64,000 nucleotides of DNA from assembly GCF_001273835.1 (NCBI RefSeq), contig NZ_JHEI01000146.1, forward strand, positions 17,365 to 81,364. The letters run 5' to 3'. The notes below the pieces were generated by a model. The model was given only the letters and a program-made list of their open reading frames with translations. It did no database searches and had not been told where the DNA came from. Source of the DNA: Leucobacter celer subsp. astrifaciens (GTDB taxonomy: Bacteria > Actinomycetota > Actinomycetes > Actinomycetales > Microbacteriaceae). Each line of letters starts with the position of its first letter. Positions within the stretch are counted from its first letter, which is position 1. The translations under genes were made by a program, and so were the position numbers. This document shows positions 16,484-25,276 of this stretch, one piece after another.

Positions 16484-17161
16484 ATGGAGCCCCCGCAACC
16501 GCTCCGAGGCCGCGGTCGCCCCCGCGCGCCGCTACTCGACAAGCGCCGGATCACCGCCGCGGCGGCGGGTCTGATCCGCACGGAGGGCCTCTCGGGCCTC
16601 ACCATGCGTGCGCTCGCGGGTCGGCTCGGCGTCTCGGCGGGCGCGCTCTACAACCACGCGCCGTCGCGCTCGGCGGTGCTGGCGTGGGTGCAGGAGGACA
16701 TCAGCGAACAGCTCAACGTCTCGGGATTCGGTTCGCTCTCGCTGCGCGACGCGCTCGCCCAGTGGGCGTGGAGCTACCTGCGACTTCTTCGCGCCCAGCC
16801 CGCGATGGTCGACCTGATCGTCGCGGTGCCGGTCGCGCACACCGTGCACACCTCGCAGATGTATCAGCGCATCGTCGCGGCGTTCCGCGAAGCCGGCTGG
16901 TACGACCGCAGTGTGCTGCCCTCGCTCAGTGCGATCGAGACCTTCATCTTCGGGGCCGCACTCGACTCGGCCGGCCCCGAGAACGTCTACGAGCCCGCGC
17001 CGAGCGAGCACACCGTCGCGCTGAGCGACACCCACAGCGCGTTCGCCGATCTCGTGCGCGAAGCGGGAGCGCGCGAACGCGACCTCGTGTTCCAGCTGGG
17101 GCTCGACGCGCTGCTCACCGGCCTGCTGCTGCGGTGGGGCGGAAGCGCGGGATCGCCGTAA
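16484..17161 (+). CDS. TetR family transcriptional regulator
   Basis: A 225-residue regulator with an N-terminal helix-turn-helix (ITAAAAGLIRTEGLSGLTMR, then LAGRLGVSAGALYNHAPSR, residues ~22-65) and a long helical ligand domain (TetR_C-type). The basic proline-rich leader before the helix-turn-helix is typical of actinobacterial members. It is transcribed divergently from the flavin amine oxidase and most likely represses it until an amine or its product binds. ATG at 16484 follows a GAGAGGAAC Shine-Dalgarno sequence by 4-5 nt. A strong hairpin follows its stop. Confidence 0.87.
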   Translation: MEPPQPLRGRGRPRAPLLDKRRITAAAAGLIRTEGLSGLTMRALAGRLGVSAGALYNHAPSRSAVLAWVQEDISEQLNVSGFGSLSLRDALAQWAWSYLRLLRAQPAMVDLIVAVPVAHTVHTSQMYQRIVAAFREAGWYDRSVLPSLSAIETFIFGAALDSAGPENVYEPAPSEHTVALSDTHSAFADLVREAGARERDLVFQLGLDALLTGLLLRWGGSAGSP

Positions 17162-17167
17162 CACGAA

Positions 17168-17209
17168 GCGGCCCGCAGCTGCTCGTCATACCGAGCAGCT
17201 GCGGGCCGC
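17168..17209. terminator. Bidirectional terminator, 18-bp perfect stem
   Basis: GCGGCCCGCAGCTGCTCG (17168-17185), a 6-nt loop, and the exact complement at 17192-17209. It separates the convergent tetR gene and ABC operon. Confidence 0.9.
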
Positions 17210-17259
17210 GCCCTCCGTGTCGTCGCCCCGGCACGGCCGCAGGCGACGACACGAGCGCC

Positions 17260-18061
17260 CTACTTCACACTGTCGAGGAAGTTGCGCGTGCGCTGGCGCT
17301 GCGGGTGGTCGAGCACCGCGCTCGGTGCGCCGGCCTCGACCACCACTCCCCCGTCCATGAAGACGACCTGATCCGCGACGCCCCGGGCGAAGCCGATCTC
17401 GTGGGTGACCACGATCATCGTCATGCCCTCGCGGGCCAGCTCGCGCATCACATCGAGCACGTCCCCGACGAGTTCCGGATCCAGCGCCGACGTCGGCTCG
17501 TCGAAGAGCATCAGCTTCGGATCCATCGCGAGGGCGCGCGCGATGGCGACGCGCTGCTGCTGCCCGCCCGAGAGCTGCGCGGGATAGTGCTTCGCGAAGT
17601 CGGCGAGCCCGACGCGGTCGAGCAGTTCGAACGCACGCGCCTTCGCCGCCGACCTGCCGCGCCTCGCGACCCCCACCGGGGCCTCCATGATGTTCTCGAG
17701 CGCGGTCATGTGCGGGAAAAGGTTGAAGCTGGAACACCATGCCGATGTCCTGCCGCTGCTTCGCGATCTGCCGCGGTGTCATCTCGTGCGTCTTGTGGCC
17801 GGCCTGCCGGTAGCCGATGAGTTCGCCGTCGACGATGATGCGGCCGCCGTCGATGGTCTCGAGGTGGTTGACGCAGCGCAGCAGCGTCGACTTGCCCGAG
17901 CCCGACGGGCCCAGCAGCACCGTCACGGAGCCGGCCGGCACCTCGAGCGAGATGTCGCGCAGCACCTGGTGGGAGCCGAAGCTCTTGCGCACCCGGCGGA
18001 TCTGCACGAGCGATTCACTCAGTCGCGAAGGCGCGACCTCGGTTGCTTCGATCGCGGTCAT
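17260..18061 (-). pseudogene. Polar amino acid ABC transporter ATP-binding protein, frameshifted
   Basis: Together the two frames encode a GlnQ/HisP-type ATPase: Walker A GPSGSGKST, signature [15 protein letters not shown], Walker [13 protein letters not shown] and the switch histidine in VVTHEIGF. Near 17729 the frame breaks inside the highly conserved Q-loop: the first frame reads GMVFQ and then LQPFPAHDR, while the expected FNLFPHMTA continues in another frame. Two bases are missing relative to the family pattern (or one is extra). The first frame carries on to 17186 as nonsense. The ATG at 18061 overlaps the permease stop (ATGA). Without correction no complete ATPase would be made, so this is either a genuine inactivating mutation or a sequencing error. 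Confidence 0.85.
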
Positions 18062-19050
18062 GCTCCGATCACCTCCACGGCGTTGGTCGGCGGCGCGGGC
18101 TGCGGACCCGGCCTGCGCTTGTCGAGTGCCGCCCGCAGACGCTGGAACGGCGTCGGCGGCAGGTTCCGCGAGCTGCCGCGTCCGAAGCGGCGCTCGAGGT
18201 AGTACTGGGGCACCGACAGCACGCTCGTCATGAAGAGGTACCAGAGGCTCACCACGATGAGCAGCTCGACCTGCTTGAGGTTGGACGACGAGATCACCTG
18301 AGCCTGCGTGTACAGCTCCATCACGGCGATCACCGAGAGCAACGAGGTGTTCTTCAGCATCGAGATGAGCTCGTTGCCCATCGGCGGGATGATCACGCGC
18401 ATCGCCTGCGGCAGCAGCACCCGCCGGAAGGTGTAGAGCGGCGACATGCCCAGCGAGTACGCCGCCTCGCGCTGCCCCTCGTCGACCGACATCATGCCGG
18501 CGCGCACGATCTCCGACGAGTACGCCGCCTGGTTCAGGGTGAGCGCGAGCAGGCCCGCGATGAACGGGGTGACGAGCGTATTGGTGTCGATGGACCAGAA
18601 CACGACGTCGGTGAGCGGGATCCCGAGCCTCACCTGGTCGAACAGCAGCCCGAGATAACCCCAGAGCACGATCTGCACCAGCACCGGGGTGCCGCGGAAC
18701 GCCCAAACGTAGAACCATGCGACGCTCATGAGCACGGGGTTCGGCGAGAGCCGCATGGCCGCGACGACGACGGCGAGCAGGGTCGAGACCGCCATCGAGA
18801 TGACGGTGATGAGGATCGTGAGCCACACGCCGTCGAGAATGCGGGCGTCGAAGAGGAACTCGCCGACCGTGCCGAAGTCGAGGTTGGGATTGGTGGCGAC
18901 GGCGACGACGAACCACACCACGAAGGCCAGGACCGCCACAGCGGTGACGTAGCGCCACGGGCGCCGCAGCGGGATCGCCTCGACGTCGTCGTCGACGGGC
19001 GCCCCGGGGGCGCTCAAGAGCGCCGCCCCGCTGGTCGCACGGTCGTTCAC
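18058..19050 (-). CDS. Polar amino acid ABC transporter permease
   Basis: A 330-residue permease of the HisM/GlnP type. After a ~40-residue cytoplasmic leader come about five to six membrane segments, the FRGTPVLVQI motif of this family, and the EAA loop (REAAYSLGMSPLYTFRRVLL) that docks the ATPase. The C-terminal ~40 residues form a basic, proline-rich tail. It would form the homodimeric channel for the lipoprotein encoded just upstream. The GTG at 19050 overlaps the stop of the binding-protein gene (GTGA), and its stop overlaps the ATPase start, giving tight translational coupling. Confidence 0.9.
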   Translation of the reverse strand: MNDRATSGAALLSAPGAPVDDDVEAIPLRRPWRYVTAVAVLAFVVWFVVAVATNPNLDFGTVGEFLFDARILDGVWLTILITVISMAVSTLLAVVVAAMRLSPNPVLMSVAWFYVWAFRGTPVLVQIVLWGYLGLLFDQVRLGIPLTDVVFWSIDTNTLVTPFIAGLLALTLNQAAYSSEIVRAGMMSVDEGQREAAYSLGMSPLYTFRRVLLPQAMRVIIPPMGNELISMLKNTSLLSVIAVMELYTQAQVISSSNLKQVELLIVVSLWYLFMTSVLSVPQYYLERRFGRGSSRNLPPTPFQRLRAALDKRRPGPQPAPPTNAVEVIGA

Positions 19051-19988
19051 GATGCCGACGTCCCCTGGTTCACCAGCGCCGATTCGACCGCGTAGGCGCC
19101 GATGTTGTTGCGGTCGAGCACCTCCTGGTAGGTGCCCTCGTCGATGAGCGCTTCGAGCGCCGCACGGATGGCCTCGACGAGTTCGGTGTCCTCCTTGAGG
19201 ATCCCGATGCCGCTGTACACGGGCTCGAACCCCGCGGGGTTCTCCGGATCGCGCACGATCTCGAAGGCGTTGCCGTCGTCGGTCGTCGCGACCACGTACT
19301 CCGTGACGACCGCGTCGGCGACGTAGGCCTGGCTCTTGCCGGCCCGCAGCGCGGTCTGGGCGTCGAGATCCGAGGGCAGCTCCATCACGTTCACTTCGCA
19401 GTCCATCGCGCGCAGCAGGTCGCCCTGCACCGTCGCCTTCTGCACCGACACGGTCAGACCGCAGAGATCCCGCTGCCCCTCGACGCCGGCGTCGTTGCCC
19501 TTCTTCACCGCGATGGCGAAACCGCCGTGGGTGTAGTTGACGAAGCTCAGGGTGGCCTGCCGCTCCGGTGTATCGTTCATGCCGCTCATGATGATGTCGT
19601 TCTTGCCGGCCTGCAGCGACGGGATCACCGAGTCGAAGGCCTGCTTGTTGAGCGAGACGTCGATGCCGAGCTTCTGGCCGAGCAGGCGGCCGAGCTCGGG
19701 GTCGAAGCCGATCTCGCGGTTGGCGTCGTCGTACATCGCCATGGGCGGGAAGGGGATGTCTACTGCGACATCGATCCGCCCCTTCTCCACGATGTCCTCG
19801 GGCAGCAGCTCCGTGAGCGCGGGATCGACGGTGGTGCCGATCTCGTCGCCGACCGGCAGATTCGCGCCGCCGGCGGTGCCGCCTCCGGAGCCGGTGCCAT
19901 CCCCGCCCCCGCCTCCGCTCGAGCATCCGGTGAGCAGGAGGGCGAGTGCGGCAGCGGAGGCCAGCAGGGTGAGCGGTGTCTTCTTCAT
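19047..19988 (-). CDS. Polar amino acid ABC transporter substrate-binding lipoprotein
   Basis: A 313-residue secreted lipoprotein: basic N-terminus, hydrophobic core, lipobox LTGC with the acylated cysteine at 22, then a Gly/Ser-rich linker. The body has the SBP_bac_3 fold (RIDVAVDIPFPPMAMYDD, IGFDPELGRLLGQKLGI, NDIIMSGMNDTPERQ), the group that binds polar or charged amino acids. Two cysteines in the second half may form a disulfide. It is encoded 49 bp after the decarboxylase gene and overlaps the permease start. ATG 19988 follows GAAGGAGC. Ligand identity is unknown; the operon context suggests diaminopimelate, lysine or a related diamino acid. Confidence 0.9.
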   Translation of the reverse strand: MKKTPLTLLASAAALALLLTGCSSGGGGGDGTGSGGGTAGGANLPVGDEIGTTVDPALTELLPEDIVEKGRIDVAVDIPFPPMAMYDDANREIGFDPELGRLLGQKLGIDVSLNKQAFDSVIPSLQAGKNDIIMSGMNDTPERQATLSFVNYTHGGFAIAVKKGNDAGVEGQRDLCGLTVSVQKATVQGDLLRAMDCEVNVMELPSDLDAQTALRAGKSQAYVADAVVTEYVVATTDDGNAFEIVRDPENPAGFEPVYSGIGILKEDTELVEAIRAALEALIDEGTYQEVLDRNNIGAYAVESALVNQGTSAS

Positions 19989-20037
19989 GGTGCTCCTTCG
20001 TCGTTGGAGGATGGGTTCGGTACGGTCGACGCGCTGG

Positions 20038-21366
20038 TCAACCGACGTTCTCGATCGCGGGCAGGTGGGTGGCGAGCAGGTCGTCGTAGGTCTCGCGGCG
20101 GGTCACGAGCCGCGCCTCGCCGTCGCGCACGAACACGATCGCGGGTTTGAGCGCACCGTTGTAGTTGTTCGACATCGTGTAGGCGTAGGCTCCGGTCGCC
20201 GGCATCACCACGAGGTCGCCGACCCGGGCCTCGGGCAGCGGGGCACCGTCGATGAGCAGGTCGCCCGACTCGCACTGGCGGCCGACGAGCTGCGCGCTCT
20301 CGGTCCAGGGCTCGTCGATGCGGTTGGCGAGGATCGCCTCGTACCGCTGATCCGTGAGGGCGATGTCCATCTGGTCGGCGAGGCCGCCGTCGACGGCGAC
20401 GAAGACGTCGCCCGTGCGCTTCACCGACACGACCCGGTAGAGGGTGACGCCGGCCCGGGCCACCACGGAGCGGCCCGGCTCGATCATGATCCTGGCCTCG
20501 GCCGGCAGGTGCGCACGTGCCGCGGCGACGATCGCGTCGAGGTACTCCTCGACCGACGGGGCCGCCTCGTCGTAGGTGTACTTGACGCCCAGACCGCCAC
20601 CCACGTCGTAGACGGGGAAGATGCCGACGGTCGAGATGTTCTCGACCGCCTGCGCGAACTGACGGGTGTTGAGGATCTGTGAGCCGATGTGCAGGTGCAC
20701 GCCCTCGAACTCCATGAGCGGGTGCGCACGCATGCGCTCGATGGCGCGCTTCGCCTGGTCCATGGGCAGCCCGAACTTCGACTTGGCGCCGCCGGTGGCC
20801 TGCGAGGCGTGGGTCTCGGCCTCGACGCCCGGGATGACGCGCAGCAGCAGCTTCTGGGGCCGCTCGAGCAGTCGCTCGAGGCGGTCGAGCTCGTCCTCGT
20901 TGTCGACGATGATGGTGCCGATGCCGGCGTCGAGGGCCATGCGCAGCTCGGCGTCGGTCTTGGCGTTGCCGTGGAAGTGCAGCCGCTCGGGATCGACGCC
21001 CGCGGCGAGCGCGAGCTTGAGCTCGCCGCCGCCGGCGATGTCGACCGAGAGTCCCTCCTCCTGCGCGATGCGGTACATCCCGACCACGGGCAGCGACTTC
21101 GATGCGAACAGCACCTCGGAGTCGGGCCACCGCTCGCGCAGCCCCTCGACGAAGCGGCGGATCTGCCGGCGCAGACCCGCCTCGTCCACGATGTGCAGCG
21201 GGGTGCCGTACTGCTCGGCGAGGGCGGTGACGCCGACGCCGCCGATGGCCAGCTCTCCGCCGCCGGGGCCTGCGACGCGGGAGGACTGCTCGGGCAGCAC
21301 GCTCCACAGTTCGCCGAGCCGGGTGCCGTCGGGCGCGGGCTGGTCGAGGGTCTGATCCTGGGCCAC
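20038..21366 (-). CDS. lysA: Diaminopimelate decarboxylase-like protein (LysA family)
   Basis: A 442-residue fold-type III PLP enzyme. The PLP lysine lies in VLFASKSLP (about residue 89), followed by FHGNAKT, GVHLHIGSQI, the glycine-rich YDVGGGLGVKY, EPGRSVVARAG, and the catalytic-cysteine segment RQCESGDLL. These fit LysA, which decarboxylates meso-diaminopimelate to lysine. The usual NYNxRPRP-like segment near the C-terminus is altered to NYNGALKP, so this may be a diverged paralogue. It heads an operon with an amino acid ABC importer and faces a PucR regulator, rather than sitting with argS and threonine genes as biosynthetic lysA often does. A catabolic or salvage role is an inference. 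Confidence 0.82.
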   Translation of the reverse strand: MAQDQTLDQPAPDGTRLGELWSVLPEQSSRVAGPGGGELAIGGVGVTALAEQYGTPLHIVDEAGLRRQIRRFVEGLRERWPDSEVLFASKSLPVVGMYRIAQEEGLSVDIAGGGELKLALAAGVDPERLHFHGNAKTDAELRMALDAGIGTIIVDNEDELDRLERLLERPQKLLLRVIPGVEAETHASQATGGAKSKFGLPMDQAKRAIERMRAHPLMEFEGVHLHIGSQILNTRQFAQAVENISTVGIFPVYDVGGGLGVKYTYDEAAPSVEEYLDAIVAAARAHLPAEARIMIEPGRSVVARAGVTLYRVVSVKRTGDVFVAVDGGLADQMDIALTDQRYEAILANRIDEPWTESAQLVGRQCESGDLLIDGAPLPEARVGDLVVMPATGAYAYTMSNNYNGALKPAIVFVRDGEARLVTRRETYDDLLATHLPAIENVG

Positions 21367-21400
21367 GGTGGTCCTCCATCCTCATCGGTGCGTGACCACC

Positions 21401-21424
21401 ATATGCGCGTTCGAGCGCGCATAT
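21401..21424. promoter_or_regulatory. Candidate operator: 24-bp palindrome
   Basis: ATATGCGCG (21401-21409) and CGCGCATAT (21416-21424) flank a 6-nt centre; only one base pair of the 24-bp palindrome fails. It lies in the 85-bp gap between the divergent lysA-like and pucR genes and is the obvious candidate site for the PucR protein. Confidence 0.65.
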
Positions 21425-21451
21425 TTTGTGCTTCTCCTATATCTTCAAGAG

Positions 21452-23101
21452 ATGGATCAAGGGATTTCTCCAAGCCCCGACGATATCGGCCTGCCGCTCG
21501 ACGAGCTCCTCGAGGAGCTCGGGCCGCAGACGGCGGCCCGGCTCGGTCCTCCCTCCACGCGCGTCGTCAGAGCGACCGAGTTCCACGAGGCGCTCGAGGA
21601 TCTGCCCGATCAGCCGGGCACGCTCCTGCTCGCCCCGTCGGCGGTGCACACCCCGAGCACCGGGCTCGCGCAGATCGCCGAACGCGCGGCTCGGCTCGGC
21701 TACGCGGCGATCGCCGTGAAGTGCCGCGAACGCGACGTCGAGCGGCTCGCCGCGCTCTCCGGGGCCGCCGGAATCCCGCTGATCCGCGTCGGCGAGCGCG
21801 TGAGCTGGCACCTCTTCGACGCCATGCTCGCGCAGTTCCTCGGCGAGCACCGTCACAGCGAGGACATGCATCGCGACCGCGGCTCCGAGCCGCTCTTCGC
21901 ACTCGCCAACGAGCTCGCGGAGTTCTTCGGCGGTTCGGTCGCGATCGAGGACCTCGGGCGCAGGATCATCGCCTACTCATCGGTGCCCGGACAGGTGATC
22001 GACCGGCTCCGCACCCAGGGCATCCTCACGCGCCGCGTGCCGGATTCACCCTTCAACGACGATCAGTACCGCACCGTGCTGCGCTCGAAGACCCCGATCA
22101 AATACCCCCGTCTCGACGACGAGGAACCCCGCGTGGCGTTCGCGATCCACGCGGGCACACTGCCGCTCGGCAGCATCTGGGCCATCGACGCATCGGGAAC
22201 GGAGGGCCTCACGCCGGAGCAGGACGAGCGGATCCGCGCCGCGGCCGGGCTCGCCGCCTCGTACATGCTCGACGACCTGCGCGTGAGGCGCGCCACCCAG
22301 CAGCCCCGCGAGGACCGGCTGCGCACCCTGCTCGACGGGCACGACGTCGTCGGCTCGGAGTTCGCGGAGCTCGGCCTCTCGGAGGAGCGCGGGGCCGCGC
22401 TCCTCGCGTTCGCTCCCGAGCGCGACGACCGCTCCCTGGTTCCGGCGCAGCTGCGATCCACCGTGCACCGCCACCTCGCACTGCACCGCCCCGAGACCGC
22501 CACCGCCGTGCGCGGCGGCCGGGTCTACGCGCTCATTGAGCAGGAGACCTCGAGATCCGCGAGCGATCTCGTCGAGCCCCTGCTGCCGGTACTCGATCGG
22601 CTCGTCGGGCCGGGCGTGCGCGTCGCGCTCCCGGGCGTCGCCCATCGTCCGGTCGACGTCGCTGCGCTGCGCACTCTCGCCGAGCGGCTCTTCGACATCA
22701 CCGGCATCGACATCACCGGCGCCGACATCACGGGCACCGGCACCACGGGCACCGGCACCACCCCCGCCGGCACCGGGCAGGCGGCAGTGTCGGGGCGTCT
22801 GCTCACCGTGGAGGATCTGCGCCCCGCGCTAGTGTTCGAGCGCACGGCCGCGATCTTCGTGGACGAACCGGTGCTGCGATCCCCCGCTCTCGCCCGCATG
22901 ATGGACGAGGATCCCGCCGTCGCCGAGACGCTGGCGACCTGGTGCGGCTGCTTCGGCAACGTGGCCCGCACTGCTCGCGAACTCGGCATCCACGAGAACA
23001 CGGTGCGGTACCGGCTCAAGCGCGCCGAGGAGCACTACGGCGTCGCGCTGCTCGACCCCGACACCCTGCTCGCCGCCTGGCTGCAGCTGCGCAGCGGGTA
23101 G
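21452..23101 (+). CDS. PucR family transcriptional regulator
   Basis: A 549-residue regulator: an N-terminal PucR-type sensory region (residues ~1-150), a GGDEF-like central domain, and a C-terminal PucR helix-turn-helix (GNVARTARELGIHENTVRYR then LKRAEEHYG, residues ~505-535). Such proteins activate purine or amino acid catabolic genes in response to a metabolite. Residues ~415-445 form a Thr/Gly/Ile repeat encoded by a tandem repeat (22693-22780) that interrupts the central domain. ATG 21452 was chosen over upstream codons because similarity starts there; AAGAG lies close upstream. It is divergent from the decarboxylase/ABC operon and probably controls it through the palindrome at 21401-21424. 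Confidence 0.88.
   Translation: MDQGISPSPDDIGLPLDELLEELGPQTAARLGPPSTRVVRATEFHEALEDLPDQPGTLLLAPSAVHTPSTGLAQIAERAARLGYAAIAVKCRERDVERLAALSGAAGIPLIRVGERVSWHLFDAMLAQFLGEHRHSEDMHRDRGSEPLFALANELAEFFGGSVAIEDLGRRIIAYSSVPGQVIDRLRTQGILTRRVPDSPFNDDQYRTVLRSKTPIKYPRLDDEEPRVAFAIHAGTLPLGSIWAIDASGTEGLTPEQDERIRAAAGLAASYMLDDLRVRRATQQPREDRLRTLLDGHDVVGSEFAELGLSEERGAALLAFAPERDDRSLVPAQLRSTVHRHLALHRPETATAVRGGRVYALIEQETSRSASDLVEPLLPVLDRLVGPGVRVALPGVAHRPVDVAALRTLAERLFDITGIDITGADITGTGTTGTGTTPAGTGQAAVSGRLLTVEDLRPALVFERTAAIFVDEPVLRSPALARMMDEDPAVAETLATWCGCFGNVARTARELGIHENTVRYRLKRAEEHYGVALLDPDTLLAAWLQLRSG
22693..22780. repeat. In-frame ACCGGC-type repeat inside pucR
   Basis: Repeats of GACATCACCGGC and the shorter ACCGGCACC/ACGGGC types encode DITG and TGTGT runs in the PucR protein. 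All units are multiples of three. Confidence 0.8.
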
Positions 23102-23190
23102 TCGCGCTTCAGTAGGATCGGATGCCCATCCGTCATCCACTCCTCTGCGGGGAATCGGATCCCACACTCTTTCGGCCACCGACGCGGCAA

Positions 23191-24966
23191 CTACGTATCA
23201 GATCCGTCACCCGTTGTGCCGTCCTCGCCCGCTCGCTCATTGATCGAGCCTGCTTCTCGTCCGTCTTTCTTAGAGCCGGCTGTTGCCGTCTGGGCGAGCA
23301 GGACCTTCAGAGCGTCATTCACCGGGTCTGGGAGCCGTGTCGTTCGAACCAGACTGTCGCTCAGTTCCGACCACGATTGCAGGGAGCGCAGAAGCGCTTC
23401 CGTGTGTGTGGTGTTCTGGGCGAACGACAGCATAGCCCGGTCGGTGGTGCGGGCCGCTTCAATCGCCTCTCGGATCAGAGCGGATGGGTCCAGGGAATCG
23501 AGATTGGTGTGCACCCATTCGGGGATGCGCAGAGACGCGAGAAGCATGGCCCTGTTGGATTCCGAGAGTCGGGCGGCATCGATGGCCGCCTGCATCGACT
23601 CGGAACGGTTCGCTCGTGCGATCGCTGCGGTCAACTTCAACTGCCTCGTCAGATTCTGCTTGCGTAGATCTTCAAGAACTTGACTGTGAATGTCCAACCA
23701 GAGTGGATCAACGCTCGTCCGACGCGCGATCCTCTGGCCCAGATCCTCGAGTTCATCCATTATCAGTCCGGCGCACCAGACCTGCTTCCGTTTCCGATTC
23801 GTGAGCGGCCGCAATACGTCCGCCTCTGCGAGCTTCTCGATCGCGCCGTACACCGACGAAGTCGCGCCGCCGATGAGGTCGCCCATGTCTTCCGACGTGA
23901 AGAACGGAACGGTGGGAAGCAGATCGAGGATCTTCCGCGCCGCGCTGCCGGCCCGAGGCATCTTCCCCGCCATGGTGACGTAGATGCCGTTCCACTGTTC
24001 CGGAAGCTCAGCGAGCCGCTCTGCCGTGGTCTCGGATTCTTGCGAGGCGGTGCGCGCCGCACGAGCAAGCGCACGGATCATCGGGCCGGCATCCCCTTCA
24101 CGGTAGGCAGCCAGCACCTCAAAATAGGTCGCCTTCTTCGCCACCAGGGCAGAAGCGATCGGCACTATCACACGGGAGGTCACCCCGCGCCGCCGCAGGA
24201 TCGTATTGATGAGCGCACGCCCAATGCGCCCATTCCCATCTGTGAACGGGTGAATCGATTCGAACTGCGCGTGAGCGATCGCCGCCTGCGCGATCACCGG
24301 CACATCATCTCGGTTGGCAAATTCGAGAAGATCCGCCATATATTCCGCGACCGTCTCGGCTGGGGGCGGTACGTATGTCGCGTTCCGCAGGGAATAGTCG
24401 GAGCCTTCGATCCAGTTCTGCACATCCCGCAGATGTCCTGCGTACGGCGCTTCTCGCGGATCATCGTGCATCAGAATCCGGTGCGCTGCCAAAACATCAC
24501 TCAGAACGATTCGGCCTTTTCTTTCAACGGAGGAAATCAGCGCGTCGAGAGCTTCAGCAGAAGCCACCATAAGGGTTGCGGAAGCGTTGGATTTCGTCCC
24601 GTGCACGGCACGAGCAAAGTCCTCAATCGAGGCCTCCACGTGCTCGATCTTCGACGACGCAACCGACTCGGCCCGGAGCAGCAGAACCGACAGCGCAGTC
24701 AGATTCTCCCCATGGGCAGAGTCGAGACGGGCAATCGCCGCGAGAGCCTCATCGGACTGGGCCGCGACCGGCGTCGGGAGTTCGGGATCGTAGTCACTGA
24801 TCTTCGGAGGCAGGCTCACCGTGACCTCACTGAGCATGCGATCCTCGCGGGTCCCACTCTTTTGTTTTTGCCGCCACGGAATCACCCGCTCACCATGCAC
24901 CTCGATCCCGACAGTGAACCGCGCATCAGATGGCTCGGAGGATGAAGCCTCCCTCTGAGTTCCCAT
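23191..24966 (-). CDS. Fic family protein (predicted AMP-transferase)
   Basis: A 591-residue protein. The Fic core motif HPFTDGNGRIGR (about residues 239-250) is complete, including the catalytic histidine and phosphate-binding residues, so nucleotide transfer (usually AMPylation of a hydroxyl side chain) is expected. An inhibitory-helix-like motif SSKIEHVEAS lies N-terminal to it; the glutamate is present but the usual following glycine/asparagine is histidine. After the Fic domain comes a winged-helix-like segment (~residues 345-400) and a long helical C-terminus. Base composition is clearly lower in GC than neighbours, suggesting transfer. The start is taken at 24966; an ATG at 24837 is an alternative. 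No antitoxin gene is adjacent. Confidence 0.88.
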   Translation of the reverse strand: MGTQREASSSEPSDARFTVGIEVHGERVIPWRQKQKSGTREDRMLSEVTVSLPPKISDYDPELPTPVAAQSDEALAAIARLDSAHGENLTALSVLLLRAESVASSKIEHVEASIEDFARAVHGTKSNASATLMVASAEALDALISSVERKGRIVLSDVLAAHRILMHDDPREAPYAGHLRDVQNWIEGSDYSLRNATYVPPPAETVAEYMADLLEFANRDDVPVIAQAAIAHAQFESIHPFTDGNGRIGRALINTILRRRGVTSRVIVPIASALVAKKATYFEVLAAYREGDAGPMIRALARAARTASQESETTAERLAELPEQWNGIYVTMAGKMPRAGSAARKILDLLPTVPFFTSEDMGDLIGGATSSVYGAIEKLAEADVLRPLTNRKRKQVWCAGLIMDELEDLGQRIARRTSVDPLWLDIHSQVLEDLRKQNLTRQLKLTAAIARANRSESMQAAIDAARLSESNRAMLLASLRIPEWVHTNLDSLDPSALIREAIEAARTTDRAMLSFAQNTTHTEALLRSLQSWSELSDSLVRTTRLPDPVNDALKVLLAQTATAGSKKDGREAGSINERAGEDGTTGDGSDT

Positions 24967-25125
24967 AACTCGTCCTCCAGCCCGGAATCCACCTGTTTAC
25001 ATTCCGACTTAATGATCCCAACTCGGAATATCTACCTCCGGGTTCCGGGTAACCGACCTGCTATCGCAGCGGCGGGATGTCAACCGCTTTCGACACCAGT
25101 GCCTGGGGGCGAACGCTCACCCGCC

Positions 25126-25214
25126 CGTCATCCTGCGCGGAGGCCGCTCGCGGCCGCAGTCGCAGGATCCAGGCGTGTGGATCCTGCGACTCGCTGCGCT
25201 CGCGCAGGATGACG
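25126..25214. repeat. Intergenic palindromic repeat, family B copy 1
   Basis: The left arm begins CGTCATCCTGCGCGGAGG and ends AGTCGCAGGATCC at 25170; the right arm begins GGATCCTGCGACTCG at 25179 and ends CGCGCAGGATGACG at 25214. The arms pair over about 30 bp with an asymmetric internal bulge. A second copy is at 59078-59170. Confidence 0.85.
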
Positions 25215-25276
25215 GGGTGGTGCTGCGCCGCGGGTCGCCAGGGTTGCCCGCCCCGCTGCCCCGAGATCCCGAGATC

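Noticed and set aside
17700..17735. Programmed frameshift in the ABC ATPase gene
   Set aside because: No known ABC importer ATPase uses recoding at the Q-loop, and there is no pseudoknot or stop-codon context; a simple indel explains it better.
23191..25100. Prophage or genomic island around fic
   Set aside because: Only one gene differs in composition; there is no integrase, phage gene or flanking direct repeat.
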